Positions 50,430 through 59,699 of a DNA stretch of 64,000 nucleotides are shown one piece after another. Position numbers and translations under genes: made by a program. The DNA is taken from contig NZ_FMYY01000001.1 in the NCBI RefSeq assembly GCF_900101595.1, positions 442,585 through 506,584 on the forward strand, written 5' to 3'. The stretch's first letter is position 1, and each line of letters starts with the position of its first letter. The notes below the pieces were generated by a model, which had not been told where the DNA came from, searched no databases, and worked only from the letters and a program-made list of their open reading frames with translations. This DNA comes from Paenibacillus sp. cl123. Its GTDB lineage: Bacteria > Bacillota > Bacilli > Paenibacillales > NBRC-103111.

Positions 50430-51296
50430 ATGACAGAACATACGGGCACTGAAATTGCCATGATCACGGGCGCCAGCAGCGGAATCGGGCTGGAGCTTAC
50501 GCGCAGGTTGCTAAGCGAGGGGTGGGAGGTGGTCGCGCTGAACCGCACCGGATTTTCGCAGGATGATGCGCAAGTCCGGGACGCCATAAAGACAAGGAGG
50601 CTTCGGGAATACAAAGCCGATATTACGGATTTTGCAGCGCTGCGCCGGGCGTTAGGGGAGATCAAGTCGGCGGAAGCGCGGCTGGATGTGCTGTTCAACA
50701 ACGCAGGAGGCAGCTTTCCGGAGCTTGCGTTCTCGAAGCAAGGGAGGGAGCTTCATTACGAGCTGCAGACGGTTGCGCCGTATGCGATCATGATGGAATT
50801 GAAGGAGCTGTTGAAGAAGGGAAGGCACAAAACGGTTGTCGGCACGTCGACCAATGCGTTTCAAACCTACAGGCAATTTCATCCTGAGGAGCTTCCCCAT
50901 CCGCCATCGTTCCGGAAGCTGATCGGTCCTTATGCCGCCACGAAGCTGGCGCTCAGCTTATGGACGCGCGAGGCGGCCCCGTCGCTGGCGAAGGAAGGCA
51001 TACTAATCCGCTCGGTGGATCCCGGAGCTAACAATACGCTGCGAAGCGACAAGCAGTCGGGACTTCCGGTTGTGGTGAGGCTGATGATGAAGCTGTTCTT
51101 CCCGCCGCCGACCCGGGGAGCGTCGAGATTGTACGAAGGCGCATTTGGCCGCAGCCCCCGCGAAACGGGCGTTTATTTGAGCCATAACCAGGTCAAGGAG
51201 CTGAAATTTACCGGGCAGGGCAAGGAGGTGCTGCAGCAGGTGCAGGCCATCTACGAACGCGAGTTTGCAGGGGGACAAGGCCCCAAGCTGCCGTGA
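50430..51296 (+). CDS. Short-chain dehydrogenase/reductase
   Basis: This 288-residue classical SDR has the NAD(P) loop TGASSGIGLELTRRL at about residues 14-28, the NNAG motif (FNNAGGSF) near residue 90, a catalytic Ser region (VVGTSTNAFQTY) and a Tyr-x-x-x-Lys pair (YAATKLAL) near residue 170. The Arg/Asn after the first strand (ALNRTG) suggests NADP preference. The substrate is unknown. It is expressed from a MerR-type promoter and is divergent from the MerR gene, so it probably answers to a small electrophile or drug. Its terminator overlaps the stop codon. Confidence 0.88.
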   Translation: MTEHTGTEIAMITGASSGIGLELTRRLLSEGWEVVALNRTGFSQDDAQVRDAIKTRRLREYKADITDFAALRRALGEIKSAEARLDVLFNNAGGSFPELAFSKQGRELHYELQTVAPYAIMMELKELLKKGRHKTVVGTSTNAFQTYRQFHPEELPHPPSFRKLIGPYAATKLALSLWTREAAPSLAKEGILIRSVDPGANNTLRSDKQSGLPVVVRLMMKLFFPPPTRGASRLYEGAFGRSPRETGVYLSHNQVKELKFTGQGKEVLQQVQAIYEREFAGGQGPKLP

Positions 51297-51313
51297 ACGC
51301 TTGGGGCTCTTAT
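51280..51313 (+). terminator. Terminator overlapping the SDR stop codon
   Basis: GCCCCAAGC (51280-51288) and GCTTGGGGC (51299-51307) form a 9-bp stem followed by TCTTATT. It lies between convergent genes. Confidence 0.75.
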
Positions 51314-51317
51314 TCCG

Positions 51318-52016
51318 TCATTTCTCTGCGCCGAACTTGTAGCCGAAGCCGCGGATCGTGACGATATATTGAGGATTCGAAGGATCTTTCTCAATTTTTT
51401 TACGCAAGTTGTGGATATGAACCATCACCGTCCGCTCGTCGCTGAGGCCGTTCAGGCTCCAGATTCGCTCGTAGAGCTGGCTGACGCTGAACACCTGCTT
51501 CGGATGCTCCAGCAGATGAAGCAGCAGCTGAAGCTCTTTGGCCGCCAGGGCGACCGGGGTGTTGTTCACCAGCACCTCCAGCCGGTCCTTATGAATGGTG
51601 AGCCATCCGTCCCGCCATATGCCTGCGCCTGCTTCGGTCTTTCCGCCCGCCGAACGGCAGCGGCGAAGTCCGGCCAGTACGCGGGCAACCAGCACCTCCG
51701 GCTCGAACGGCTTTGTGATATAATCGTCCCCGCCCAGACGCAGGCCGGCCACGATATCCTGCGGCGTCTTCCTGCTCGTCATGAAGATGATCGGAATGTC
51801 GGAGCGGGCTCGCAAGGTTTGCATCAGCTGCAGTCCGTCCATGCGGGGCAGCGTAATATCCGAGAGCAGCAGATCGTAGCTCGAGCGCTGAAACAGCTCC
51901 AGCCCTTGCTCCGCACTGGGCGCAATATCGACCCGGAGCCCTTCCCGCCGCAAATAGAGGGCGACAAGCTCGCAAATATCCGGATCATCTTCAATCAGCA
52001 GTATGCTCGTGTCCAT
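51318..52016 (-). CDS. OmpR/PhoB-family response regulator
   Basis: This 232-residue protein has a receiver domain (about 1-118) with acidic residues EDDPD near the start, phospho-acceptor Asp in LLLSDITLPRMDG (Asp53-55 region) and Lys in YITKPFEPE. A winged-helix domain follows (about 135-232) with VHIHNLRKKIEKD and YIVTIRGFGYKF. The start overlaps the end of the 7TMR-DISM kinase gene by 26 bases, so the two are one unit. Its targets are unknown; the 11-base direct repeats at 49347 are compatible with a regulator of this class. Confidence 0.9.
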   Translation of the reverse strand: MDTSILLIEDDPDICELVALYLRREGLRVDIAPSAEQGLELFQRSSYDLLLSDITLPRMDGLQLMQTLRARSDIPIIFMTSRKTPQDIVAGLRLGGDDYITKPFEPEVLVARVLAGLRRCRSAGGKTEAGAGIWRDGWLTIHKDRLEVLVNNTPVALAAKELQLLLHLLEHPKQVFSVSQLYERIWSLNGLSDERTVMVHIHNLRKKIEKDPSNPQYIVTIRGFGYKFGAEK

Positions 52017-54150
52017 GGTTTCCTCCTTCGTCGAAACGGGGTTGGCCGGCTTCGGCCGTCCGGACTTTCACAGGGAGCGTGATAAAGAAATCGCTCCCTT
52101 GGCCAACCTCGCTGCTTACGCCGATCTCGCCGTCATGGCGGGCCATAATGGCCGTGCAGATCGCAAGCCCGAGGCCGCTTCCGGCAGGGGCGTGCTGCAC
52201 GCCCGGAACCTGATACCGGCGCTTGAAGATGTGGGGCAGCTCGGATTCCGGAATGCCGATCCCGTTGTCGGTTACGTGAATGACGGCCAGCCCGTCGTCC
52301 GGATCGCCGCCGGGTTGAAATTCCGCCCATACGCGAATTATGCCTTCGGCAGGTGTATATTTCACGGCATTGGCTATCAGATTGGCGAATACCCGCTCGA
52401 AGCGGAACAGGTCTATGCGCGCGCGAAGCTCCTTGGCAGCCGGCAGCGGCAGCTGCGGCTCTTCCCAGACCAGGGTTAACCGGCGAGCGCTCGCCTCGGC
52501 TTCATACCGATGGCTCAGCTGACGCAGGAAAGGCATGAGCGGAATGTCCACGAACTCGAACTGAACCTCGCCCGTCTGCAGCTGGCTCAGCTCGACGACG
52601 CTGTCGATCAGCTTCTCCAGCAGCTGGCTGCGCTCGTAGATGCGTCCTGCATACAGCGGCGCTTCTTCCTTGGAGATGACATCGGTCATAATGGCTTTGG
52701 AGAAACCCTTGATGGAAGTGATCGGGGTCGATAAGTCATGATGAACTTCCGCCAGCAAGGCGCTGCGCGTTTGTTCGATCCGGCTCAGCTCCCGGTTGCC
52801 CTGCTCGAGCTTCGCGTTCAGCTCTTGCAGCGAGGAGGTTCGCCGCCTGATCGTCTCCTCCTGGGATTGGATCACTTGGTCCAGCTCCAGGGTCAGCCGC
52901 TCCGACCGGGTGACGGCCCGGGTAAACATCAGCGACAGATTCAGCAGCTGGGTAAGCAGAAAAAACAGCAGTCCGAACGAAACAAGTCCTCCGTACGGGA
53001 CAAAGCCCGTATAATACATAATCTCATGAATGACAGAGGCGAAAAAGCCGATGAAGCCGATCATATTGACGCGCGAGCCCGTTCTTCGGTTAACAGCAGC
53101 GCGGATATAGACGTACATGACGTAGAGAAAAACGGGCAGCAGCAGCAATAAAATATAAGGCACCATCGCTTGCGTGTAGACGCTCGCCGGGGTTGAGAGC
53201 ACCACAAGGCCGAACCCGGCCAGCGCGATGCCGAACAATCGGAAGAAGCGCCACCGAGCCTCATGCGGATATTGCTTGTTCACGAAGGCGGCGATGCCGA
53301 CAATCGTGGCAATCTCCGAGAGGTATTCCAGCTTGACCCCCCACTCCCACGACAGCCCCGGGAACAGCACATAGGAAAATGATTCTCCGAGCAGAGAAGA
53401 TCTCAGGCAGGTGGCCAGACAGATGAGCCCGAACCATAGGGCGGCCAGCTCCTTTTTGCGGAACAGGTAGAGGAACACGGAGAAGACAGCCATAAGCAGC
53501 AAGCTCCCCGCAAGAAAAGTCCATACCATCACCCGGTCCCGGTGCAGGGAAGCGATCTGCCCCGCGTCTCCGAGCTCGATGCTCTCCCAGATGCCGCCCG
53601 TGCGCTGGACAAAGTTGGAAACCTGGATGACCAGCTCGTTGTCGCCGGGCCTTGGCACAATGAAATACGTCCTCGGGTAAGTTCTTGGAATCATGCGGCT
53701 TCCGTCGCTGCCGACGGTTCCGTTGCCGCCGATCAATTCTCCGTTAATCCAGAGCCGGTAGGCGCTGGCTACGTTATGGACATAAAGGCCAAGCGGCTGT
53801 TTCGCCGTCTCGCCGGATAATCGAAGCTTCATCCGGTAGGTCGCATACCCGAAGTTAGGCAAGGCGAGTCCCTCTGCTGCGTAAGATTGCCATTGGGCCG
53901 GGATGGAGACGCTTAAGGCATCCTCCAATGGGCCTTCAGCGAAATCACCGGGCTCAAGGAGCCGGTTCCAATACAGCTCCCAAGGTCCGCTCAAGGCTGC
54001 GATCCCGTCCTCACGGGGGTTCCATGATTGCAGATCGAGAATGTCATGTCCGGCTTGAGCGGGCGGAAGCGCAGCTGCGGCAGAAAGCGGCCAGCCGCAC
54101 CAAGCGAGCAGGACAATAACTAGGACGCTGACAAGTCTATACATGTGCAT
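51991..54150 (-). CDS. 7TMR-DISM sensor histidine kinase
   Basis: This is a 719-residue membrane kinase. A signal peptide (about 1-28) leads into an extracellular beta-sandwich (7TMR-DISMED2-like, about 30-185; PLGLYVHNVASAYRLWINGE). Seven helices follow (about 205-405), then a coiled coil (about 415-460), a HisKA region with His in EVHHDLSTPITSIKGFSKAI and an ATPase domain (NLIANAVKYTPAEG, GSGLGLAICTAIM). The extracellular sandwich fold suggests binding of a carbohydrate or similar ligand. It lies upstream of and overlaps its response regulator. The H-box has His-His-Asp in place of the usual Ser-His-Glu. Confidence 0.87.
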   Translation of the reverse strand: MHMYRLVSVLVIVLLAWCGWPLSAAAALPPAQAGHDILDLQSWNPREDGIAALSGPWELYWNRLLEPGDFAEGPLEDALSVSIPAQWQSYAAEGLALPNFGYATYRMKLRLSGETAKQPLGLYVHNVASAYRLWINGELIGGNGTVGSDGSRMIPRTYPRTYFIVPRPGDNELVIQVSNFVQRTGGIWESIELGDAGQIASLHRDRVMVWTFLAGSLLLMAVFSVFLYLFRKKELAALWFGLICLATCLRSSLLGESFSYVLFPGLSWEWGVKLEYLSEIATIVGIAAFVNKQYPHEARWRFFRLFGIALAGFGLVVLSTPASVYTQAMVPYILLLLLPVFLYVMYVYIRAAVNRRTGSRVNMIGFIGFFASVIHEIMYYTGFVPYGGLVSFGLLFFLLTQLLNLSLMFTRAVTRSERLTLELDQVIQSQEETIRRRTSSLQELNAKLEQGNRELSRIEQTRSALLAEVHHDLSTPITSIKGFSKAIMTDVISKEEAPLYAGRIYERSQLLEKLIDSVVELSQLQTGEVQFEFVDIPLMPFLRQLSHRYEAEASARRLTLVWEEPQLPLPAAKELRARIDLFRFERVFANLIANAVKYTPAEGIIRVWAEFQPGGDPDDGLAVIHVTDNGIGIPESELPHIFKRRYQVPGVQHAPAGSGLGLAICTAIMARHDGEIGVSSEVGQGSDFFITLPVKVRTAEAGQPRFDEGGNHGHEHTAD

Positions 54151-54267
54151 TCACCCCCGAGCACTAGGCATTATAGCCTATACAACCTAATATCGGAAAC
54201 GGGGCGGATGAATTCAAGCGAAAATTTAGACGGAGCGGGCTTGGCTGCGTGTCATGTATGTTGGCAG

Positions 54268-54298
54268 TTGACTTTCCCCTTAGGGCAACGTGTACATT
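54268..54298 (+). promoter_or_regulatory. BmrR-type promoter with 19-base spacer
   Basis: TTGACT (54268-54273), a 19-base spacer containing CCCCTTAGGG and TACATT (54293-54298). The spacing and the CCCCT-AGGG core resemble the promoters controlled by Bacillus BmrR/Mta regulators, suggesting autoregulation by the MerR gene that follows. Confidence 0.72.
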
Positions 54299-54343
54299 GA
54301 GGTAGAACAAGAGCGCGACAACAAGAAGAAAGGAGGAGAGGGC

Positions 54344-55168
54344 TTGCTGTCGATTGGCGAATTTTCAAAAATATGCGAGGTATCCACCAAGACGCTTCGT
54401 TATTATGACGAAATCGGCTTGATCCATCCGGAAGAGATTAACCCTGAGAACGGGTACCGGTATTATTCCATCCGGCAGCTCAAAAAGATGCTGTTGATCA
54501 ACCGTTTGAAGTCGTATTATTTTTCGCTGGAAGAGATTAAAGCGGTATTGGAATGGGAAGAGGACCCATCCGAAGAGAAATTATTCGCCGCACTGACGCG
54601 CAAAAGAAAAGAAATTCAGGAGAAGTTGACTGCTTACGAGGTTATTCTGGGACAGATCACGCAAGATATCGGGAAAGTGGAGAAAGGCCGGTCGATCATG
54701 TCGCATCTGGATCAGATCGACGTTCAGCTGGCGGAGACCCGGTCCATGAACATTCTTTATACGCGTCAGATGCTAAGGAGCGAAGACTATGCGGCAGGAT
54801 ACGGGGGGTACTTCAACAGGCTGTATGAACGAATTGCCAAAGAAAAGCTTACCTTGCTCGGCACGCCCCTCACGATCTACCACAGCGCCGAATACCATCC
54901 GGCCGGCAACGATACGGAGTTTGCCGTCCCGGTTGAGGAGGCGGTTGCGGGAACGCGGGTTTTGCCGGGGGAGCTGTGCGCAAAATCTGTCTTAAGAGGG
55001 CCGTATTCGGAATTGACCTCCGTCTATGCGAAGCTGCGGGAGTGGATAGAGCTTAACGGATATGAAGTGGTGAAATCCCCCTATGAAGTATATGTCACAG
55101 CCCCGGTTGAAGCCGCCGGTCCCGGGGATATGGTGACCGAGGTGTATTTTCCCGTGAGGAAGCGGTAG
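54344..55168 (+). CDS. BmrR-like MerR regulator with GyrI-like ligand domain
   Basis: This roughly 274-residue protein has an N-terminal MerR winged helix (LSIGEFSKICEVSTKTLRYY, then YRYYSIRQLKKMLLI), a coiled-coil helix (about 75-115) and a C-terminal GyrI/effector-binding domain (about 130-274). That domain ends like BmrR, with VYVTAPVEAAGPGDMVTEVY. It senses bulky, usually cationic or hydrophobic compounds. The start is TTG at 54344, 7 bases after AAGGAGG. A longer in-frame stretch to 54290 lacks a ribosome site. The gene directly downstream is a broken serine hydrolase, probably the remnant of its target unit. Confidence 0.86.
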   Translation: MLSIGEFSKICEVSTKTLRYYDEIGLIHPEEINPENGYRYYSIRQLKKMLLINRLKSYYFSLEEIKAVLEWEEDPSEEKLFAALTRKRKEIQEKLTAYEVILGQITQDIGKVEKGRSIMSHLDQIDVQLAETRSMNILYTRQMLRSEDYAAGYGGYFNRLYERIAKEKLTLLGTPLTIYHSAEYHPAGNDTEFAVPVEEAVAGTRVLPGELCAKSVLRGPYSELTSVYAKLREWIELNGYEVVKSPYEVYVTAPVEAAGPGDMVTEVYFPVRKR

Positions 55169-55230
55169 GTATGGCATCGGGCGGGAGCTTCGGCGTTTGT
55201 TCAAAAAATATCGTACGGGAGGCAGCAATC

Positions 55231-56250
55231 TTGGCGCAAAACTATGGGGCCGCTACCGAGTGGCGAATTGAAAGTCCGGAAGCCTTAAGCATCGACGAAG
55301 CTAAGCTGGAGGAGCTTGAGCCTGTGATCCGGTCCGAATACAGCAATATAAACGGGATGATTATCGTAAGAAACGGAGCTATTGCTTATGAGCGTTATTT
55401 TAACGGCTATGGCCCGGAGGATGCGCATCATGTGGCGTCTGTGACGAAAAGCGTCATATCGGCCCTTATCGGGATCGCCATCGAAGAGAGATACTTGCAT
55501 GCCGACCAGCGGGTGCTTGATTTTTTCCCCGAATATGTCCCGGGTGAGGCGGACAGTCAGAAGGGCGAAATTACGATACGCCATCTGCTTACGATGACGG
55601 CTCCGTTTGCCTTTGCCGACTGGCAGGAGCCGCTGGACAAGATGTGCATGCAGCCGGACTGGGTAACCTATGCGCTCGATTTAATGGGAGAGCCGGGGGA
55701 GCCGGGAGCGTTTAAATATTCCACGGCCGGCGCGCATCTGTTATCGGCGGTCCTTACGCGCGCCACAGGGAAAAACGCCCGCGAATTTGCCAATGAACGT
55801 TTGTTCAAGCGGGTCGGCATGAAAGAAATACCGGACTACGGCATGAAAACCTTTGGCTTCGAGGAATTATTCGGGAAAGAAGTGAAGGGGTGGGTCCAGG
55901 ACCCAGGCGGCAATTCGACAGGAGGCTGGGGGCTTGCGCTGACTCCGCGGGATATGGCGCGGTTTGGCCTGCTCTATCTGAATGGAGGCGTATGGGACAA
56001 TCATCCGGTTATACCGCAGGCATGGATTGACGAATCGACGGCCATGAACCCCAATCGTTATGGCTATCTGTGGTGGCTGCTGGAGGATGCGGGCGTATCG
56101 GCCTACTCGGCTATGGGCGACGGAGGCAATGTCATCTGCTGTGTGCCGTAGAAAAATCTGCTTGTAGTCATGGCGTCAAGTTTTCTCATGAAGCCTCGCG
56201 ACAGATGGACGCTGATCAAGGAACGGGTGCTCCCGGCTGTCCAGGAATGA
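55231..56250 (+). pseudogene. Serine hydrolase (class C beta-lactamase-like), nonsense-interrupted
   Basis: The frame opens with LAQNYGAATEWRIESPEALS from a TTG 8 bases after GGGAGG (an ATG at 55171 also reads in frame). The catalytic SxxK is intact in ASVTKSVISALIG, and YSTAGAHL fits the second motif. At 56149-56151 a TAG replaces the expected codon in the C-terminal strand (VICCVP, stop, KNLLVVMASSF). The remaining 32 codons continue in frame to TGA at 56248-56250. A single base change of GAG or AAG would explain this. The truncated product lacks the last strand and helix and is probably inactive. Confidence 0.8.
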
Positions 56251-56370
56251 TACGGCATAAGCAGGCGCAGCAGCGGCGTTTCGTCTCCGCTTGTCCGGCG
56301 ATTCTGAGCCCGAACGAGAAGAGCAAGCTCCGCGTATGCTGAAGGGACGGAATACGAGGAGGGAGCCCGC

Positions 56371-57087
56371 TTGAAAAAAATAGCGTCAGCGCCTGGCGTT
56401 TCGATCATCGTTTGCACCAATCGTCCCCGTTATTTTGACCAGATTCTGGATAATTACCGAAGACAGCGCTATGCGAGGAAAGAACTGATCATTATTCTGA
56501 ACAAGGACAGCATGAACCTCCGCAAATACCGGTTTCTGGCAAGCGGCTGCCGCGATGTGTCGGTCTATCAGGTCCCCGAACGCATCTCCTTGGGCCAATG
56601 CCTGAACTGCGGAATTTCCAGAGCCAGGTTCCCGCTCATGACCAAATTTGACGACGACGATTATTACTCGCCCTATTATTTGACGGAGCAGGTGAGGGCT
56701 TTCAGACGTACCGGATGCGATATTGTCGGCAAGCATGCTTGTCTGGTCTATCTGGCTGCCGGCAGGAAGCTCGTTATCCGATCTCCGCAGGAGAAGCAGA
56801 AGCACGTCGAATTCGTGCAGGGAGGCACGCTCTTATTCACCAGACGGCTTTCGAAGCAAGTAAGGTTCCCGGATCGCTCTCTCGGGGAGGATGTGGCTTT
56901 CTTAAGGGCGTCCCGAGCGAAGGGATACCGGGTATTCGCCACCTCGCCTTTTAACTACGTTTATATACGCCGAAAAAACAAATCCGGTCATACGTGGAAG
57001 GTCAAAGACCAGTTTTATTTGGACAAAAGCGTTCCGGTGGCCGTGACCGACGACTACCGCGTCATTGCGCGGCGTCCTGTCCGGTAA
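56371..57087 (+). CDS. Family 2 glycosyltransferase
   Basis: This roughly 238-residue GT-A protein has VSIIVCTNRPRYFDQILDNY at the start of the fold, a metal-binding stretch KFDDDDYYSPYY near residue 95 and a catalytic-side GEDVAFLRASRAKGYRVF. It lacks any membrane segment, so it is soluble or peripheral. Such enzymes transfer a sugar or related group from a nucleotide donor; the acceptor is unknown. TTG at 56371 follows AGGAGGGAG. It stands alone between a pseudogene and a terminator. Confidence 0.83.
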   Translation: MKKIASAPGVSIIVCTNRPRYFDQILDNYRRQRYARKELIIILNKDSMNLRKYRFLASGCRDVSVYQVPERISLGQCLNCGISRARFPLMTKFDDDDYYSPYYLTEQVRAFRRTGCDIVGKHACLVYLAAGRKLVIRSPQEKQKHVEFVQGGTLLFTRRLSKQVRFPDRSLGEDVAFLRASRAKGYRVFATSPFNYVYIRRKNKSGHTWKVKDQFYLDKSVPVAVTDDYRVIARRPVR

Positions 57088-57120
57088 AGACAAGCGGCGT
57101 GAGCGGAAGGAGCAAACGGG

Positions 57121-57150
57121 AACAGCCTGCGAGAGGTCTCGCAGGCTGTT
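57121..57150. terminator. Strong terminator between convergent genes
   Basis: AACAGCCTGCGAGA (57121-57134) and TCTCGCAGGCTGTT (57137-57150) form a nearly perfect inverted repeat with T residues after it. Confidence 0.82.
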
Positions 57151-57176
57151 TGTATGTTGATAGAGCCTGTAGCCGT

Positions 57177-57788
57177 TTAGCGTATCCGGGAAGCGGGGTC
57201 CGCCGTGTGCAGATCATGCGTTGACGCCTCACGCACAAGATCGTTGCGCGGCTCGCCGTCGAGGCTAACATACGTGTCCGCATTCAGCGTGCCGTAACGG
57301 CGGAACACCTCGTATACGTGGCTTCGCTGGCCGGGGAGCGCGTCTACCATCACCAGCAGCTTGTTATCCTTGACATAATCGTTATAGCGCTCGGCTTCCT
57401 CTCTCGGAATGCCGAGCCCGACCAGACCGCCGACCAATCCGCCTGCGCCGGCCCCTACGGCAGCGCCCGTGATGGTCGCGGCGATCGGTCCGGCAGCCAG
57501 CAGCGGGCCGATGCCGGGGATGGCGAGTACGCCAATGCTCGCGAGCAGCCCGGTTAAGCCGCCAAGTACGCCGCCTGTGGCCGCCCCGGCCGCCATGCCT
57601 TCCGGAGCCTTCGTGCCCGTCTCTTCCTGAATCGTATGCATCTCGTCCTTGCTGCGGCTTACGACGGAGATTTGATCGGAGGTGTATCCGATGGACTTCA
57701 ACTCCTCAATAGCGGATATGGTCGCTTGCTCCGTTTCAAACACGCCTACGATTTGTCGTCTTCCGTCTTGGTTATTTGGGTTCATCAT
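57177..57788 (-). CDS. General stress protein, YflT/GSP17M-like
   Basis: This 203-residue protein has an N-terminal YflT-type domain (QIVGVFETEQATISAIEELK, then GYTSDQISVVS). A Gly/Ala-rich hydrophobic centre follows (about 65-130; GMAAGAATGGVLGGLTGLLA), then a short C-terminal domain ending in SLDGEPRND. This matches the DUF1269/heat-induced stress family members that insert a glycine-zipper-like segment into or near the membrane. AGGAGG lies before the ATG. I could not find a convincing SigB promoter in 57789-57900. It is probably stress-induced and of unknown biochemical role. Confidence 0.8.
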   Translation of the reverse strand: MMNPNNQDGRRQIVGVFETEQATISAIEELKSIGYTSDQISVVSRSKDEMHTIQEETGTKAPEGMAAGAATGGVLGGLTGLLASIGVLAIPGIGPLLAAGPIAATITGAAVGAGAGGLVGGLVGLGIPREEAERYNDYVKDNKLLVMVDALPGQRSHVYEVFRRYGTLNADTYVSLDGEPRNDLVREASTHDLHTADPASRIR

Positions 57789-57934
57789 GATTATCAGCCT
57801 CCTGAAAGTAGAATATAAGGGTTTGACTTGAGTTCTGCCTGTACATGTTTAACTTAACCTGCTTGCGGAGAGATCAAACTTTTTTTCGCGGACATCGGGC
57901 TGCCGGCTGTGACCGCTTTGCTCCCGGTCTACTA

Positions 57935-57969
57935 AAAATCCCGATAGCCTGAGCGGCTATCGGGATTTT
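57935..57969. terminator. Bidirectional terminator downstream of the MFS gene
   Basis: AAAATCCCGATAGCC (57935-57949) and GGCTATCGGGATTTT (57955-57969) form a perfect 15-bp stem with a 5-base loop. Confidence 0.92.
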
Positions 57970-58020
57970 GGGTGAAGTGGCGGCCTACGGGCCGGGTCAA
58001 GCTGCAGCCGCTTGCGCTGG

Positions 58021-59223
58021 TCAGACGCGCGCTTTCTGTATGGTCGCGTTCTCGCGTTTCGCTCTTGCTGCGGCGCCTGCGCGGAAGTAGCCGAGGAGAG
58101 AGGCCGCGATCAGGACGGCGGCGAAAACGCCGGCAGCGCCGATCCAGCTCGTCACCGACAAGGAGGAATGCTCCACGATAACGCCGCCCATGCCTGCTCC
58201 CGCAGCCATCGCCAGCTGCAGCACGGAGCTGTTCAGGCTGAGCATGATGCTGGAGGCTCCGGGAGCCAGCGTCAGCAGGTGATACTGCTGAGTCGGGCCA
58301 GACGACCAGGCGGAGAACGACCAGAGCATCAGCAGCGGGAACATCAGCGCGGTGGAGTGAGCGGCCAGCGAGATCAGAACAAGCACAACCGTATGGACGA
58401 GCATGCCGCCGACCAGCGTGGGAGAGAAGCCCCATCTGTCCGTACTGAAGCCTCCCAGCTTAGAGCCGATCAAGCTGGCGACGCCGAAGGCGAACAATGC
58501 GATGCTTACCGCCTGCTCGCTCATGCCGGTGATGGTGAGCAGGAAGGGAGAGATGTAGGTGTAGGTGATGGAGTAGCCGCCGATCCAGAAAAAAGTAATC
58601 AGCAGCGCAACGGCAATCTTGGGGTTCCGAAGCAAGGACACCTGCTCGCGCAGCGGAACCGGCTGCTCGCTTTCCGTATTCGGGATGGTAAAGGCCACCA
58701 GCACAATGGCGAGTATGCCGAGTATCCCTAGCGCTCCGAACACCAGCTTCCAGTCATAGATGGAGGCGGCAAGTCTGCCCAGCGGGACGCCGACGATCAG
58801 CGCGGTGCTGAAGCCCATGACAAGCGTGGCTATGGCGCTGCCCTGCTTCTCGGGGGGAGCCAGCTTGGCGGCGACGGTCAGGGCCGTTACGACGAATACC
58901 CCGCTGGCGAGCGCCATGATGATCCGAAAGCCGATCAAGAAGGCGAAGCCCGGCAGCACAAGCGTAGCTATATGGCTCAGAACGAAGACGGCCAGCGCAT
59001 ACAGCAGCAGCTTTTTGCTCTGCACCTTCGCGGCGGCGGCCAGCAGAAACGGCGTCCCGAACGCGTAGGCCAGGGAGAAAACGGTGATCAGCTGGCCGGC
59101 AGCGGCTAGCGAGATCCCGAGATCGTCAGCGACTTTATCCAGAATGCCTGCGATGATAAACTCCGACGTGCCGACGAGAAAGCTAACAACAGCCAATATA
59201 TAGATTTTCCAAGTATTCGACAT
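58021..59223 (-). CDS. MFS transporter, DHA1/AraJ-like
   Basis: This 400-residue 12-helix major facilitator starts with YILAVVSFLVGTSEFIIAGI, the AraJ/PbuE-like signature for sugar or purine efflux. Motif A-like residues follow helix 2 (LLAAAAKVQSKKLLLYALA), and motif C is around VMGFSTALIVGVPLG. It exports an unknown metabolite or drug. It lies 78 bases downstream of the ArsR gene on the same strand, with an ArsR-type inverted repeat between them, so it is likely repressed by that protein independently of the regulator's own promoter. Confidence 0.87.
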   Translation of the reverse strand: MSNTWKIYILAVVSFLVGTSEFIIAGILDKVADDLGISLAAAGQLITVFSLAYAFGTPFLLAAAAKVQSKKLLLYALAVFVLSHIATLVLPGFAFLIGFRIIMALASGVFVVTALTVAAKLAPPEKQGSAIATLVMGFSTALIVGVPLGRLAASIYDWKLVFGALGILGILAIVLVAFTIPNTESEQPVPLREQVSLLRNPKIAVALLITFFWIGGYSITYTYISPFLLTITGMSEQAVSIALFAFGVASLIGSKLGGFSTDRWGFSPTLVGGMLVHTVVLVLISLAAHSTALMFPLLMLWSFSAWSSGPTQQYHLLTLAPGASSIMLSLNSSVLQLAMAAGAGMGGVIVEHSSLSVTSWIGAAGVFAAVLIAASLLGYFRAGAAARAKRENATIQKARV

Positions 59224-59264
59224 GCTCTCCAGCTCCTTTTTATCTCTAAATTGCTTTTGTTTTT

Positions 59265-59288
59265 ATATTTCTAAATATATCGAAATAT
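59265..59288. promoter_or_regulatory. ArsR-type operator before the MFS gene
   Basis: An AT-rich inverted repeat with ATATTTCTA and TCGAAATAT arms lies 42 bases upstream of the MFS start. It shares the TTTCGAAA-like half-site with the site at 59608. Confidence 0.55.
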
Positions 59289-59301
59289 AGAGCAAAAAAA
59301 A

Positions 59302-59583
59302 CTACCCCAATAAGTAAGGGGCGTATTTCAAAGCCATTTCCTTGTTGACGCTGTAGTAAATATAGGTGCCGTCCTTGCGCAGATTAAGCAGTCCGCATTC
59401 CGTAAGCTGCTTCAGATGATGGGACAAAGTTGATCCGGCGACCGATTCGAGCTTGCTGCCGATATCTGAGCAGCACAGATTTTTCTCTTCCGCCAGCAGC
59501 ATCGCAATTTTTATCCGGGTCGGTTCACCGAGTGCTTTGTAGACCTTCACCGCTTGTTTGACTTCCTCGTTGTCCTCGCCCAT
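59302..59583 (-). CDS. ArsR family repressor
   Basis: This 93-residue winged helix has KALGEPTRIKIAMLLAEEKN, then CCSDIGSKLESVAGSTLSHH and LKQLTECGLLNLRKDGTYIY. The Cys-Cys before the recognition helix lies where ArsR-type metal or redox sensors carry their ligands, though the spacing is not the classical CxC of ArsR itself. It heads the ArsR-MFS unit and probably represses both genes through the operators at 59608 and 59265. Confidence 0.86.
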   Translation of the reverse strand: MGEDNEEVKQAVKVYKALGEPTRIKIAMLLAEEKNLCCSDIGSKLESVAGSTLSHHLKQLTECGLLNLRKDGTYIYYSVNKEMALKYAPYLLG

Positions 59584-59607
59584 TGATTCTCACCGCCTTG
59601 TTTTTCG

Positions 59608-59623
59608 ATATTTCGAAATGTAT
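59608..59623. promoter_or_regulatory. ArsR-type operator before its own gene
   Basis: ATATTTCGAAATGTAT is centred on a perfect ATTTCGAAAT (59610-59619), 25 bases upstream of the ArsR start. Confidence 0.6.
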
Positions 59624-59699
59624 GGAAATAAGATACCACATGGCTTCGGTTTTTGTAAAGCGTCCGATCCGCCCATTCGAGGCCGTGATTGTCGAAAAC

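Noticed and set aside
57789..57900. SigB promoter before the YflT-like stress gene
   Set aside because: I could not find GTTT and GGGTAT at an acceptable distance.
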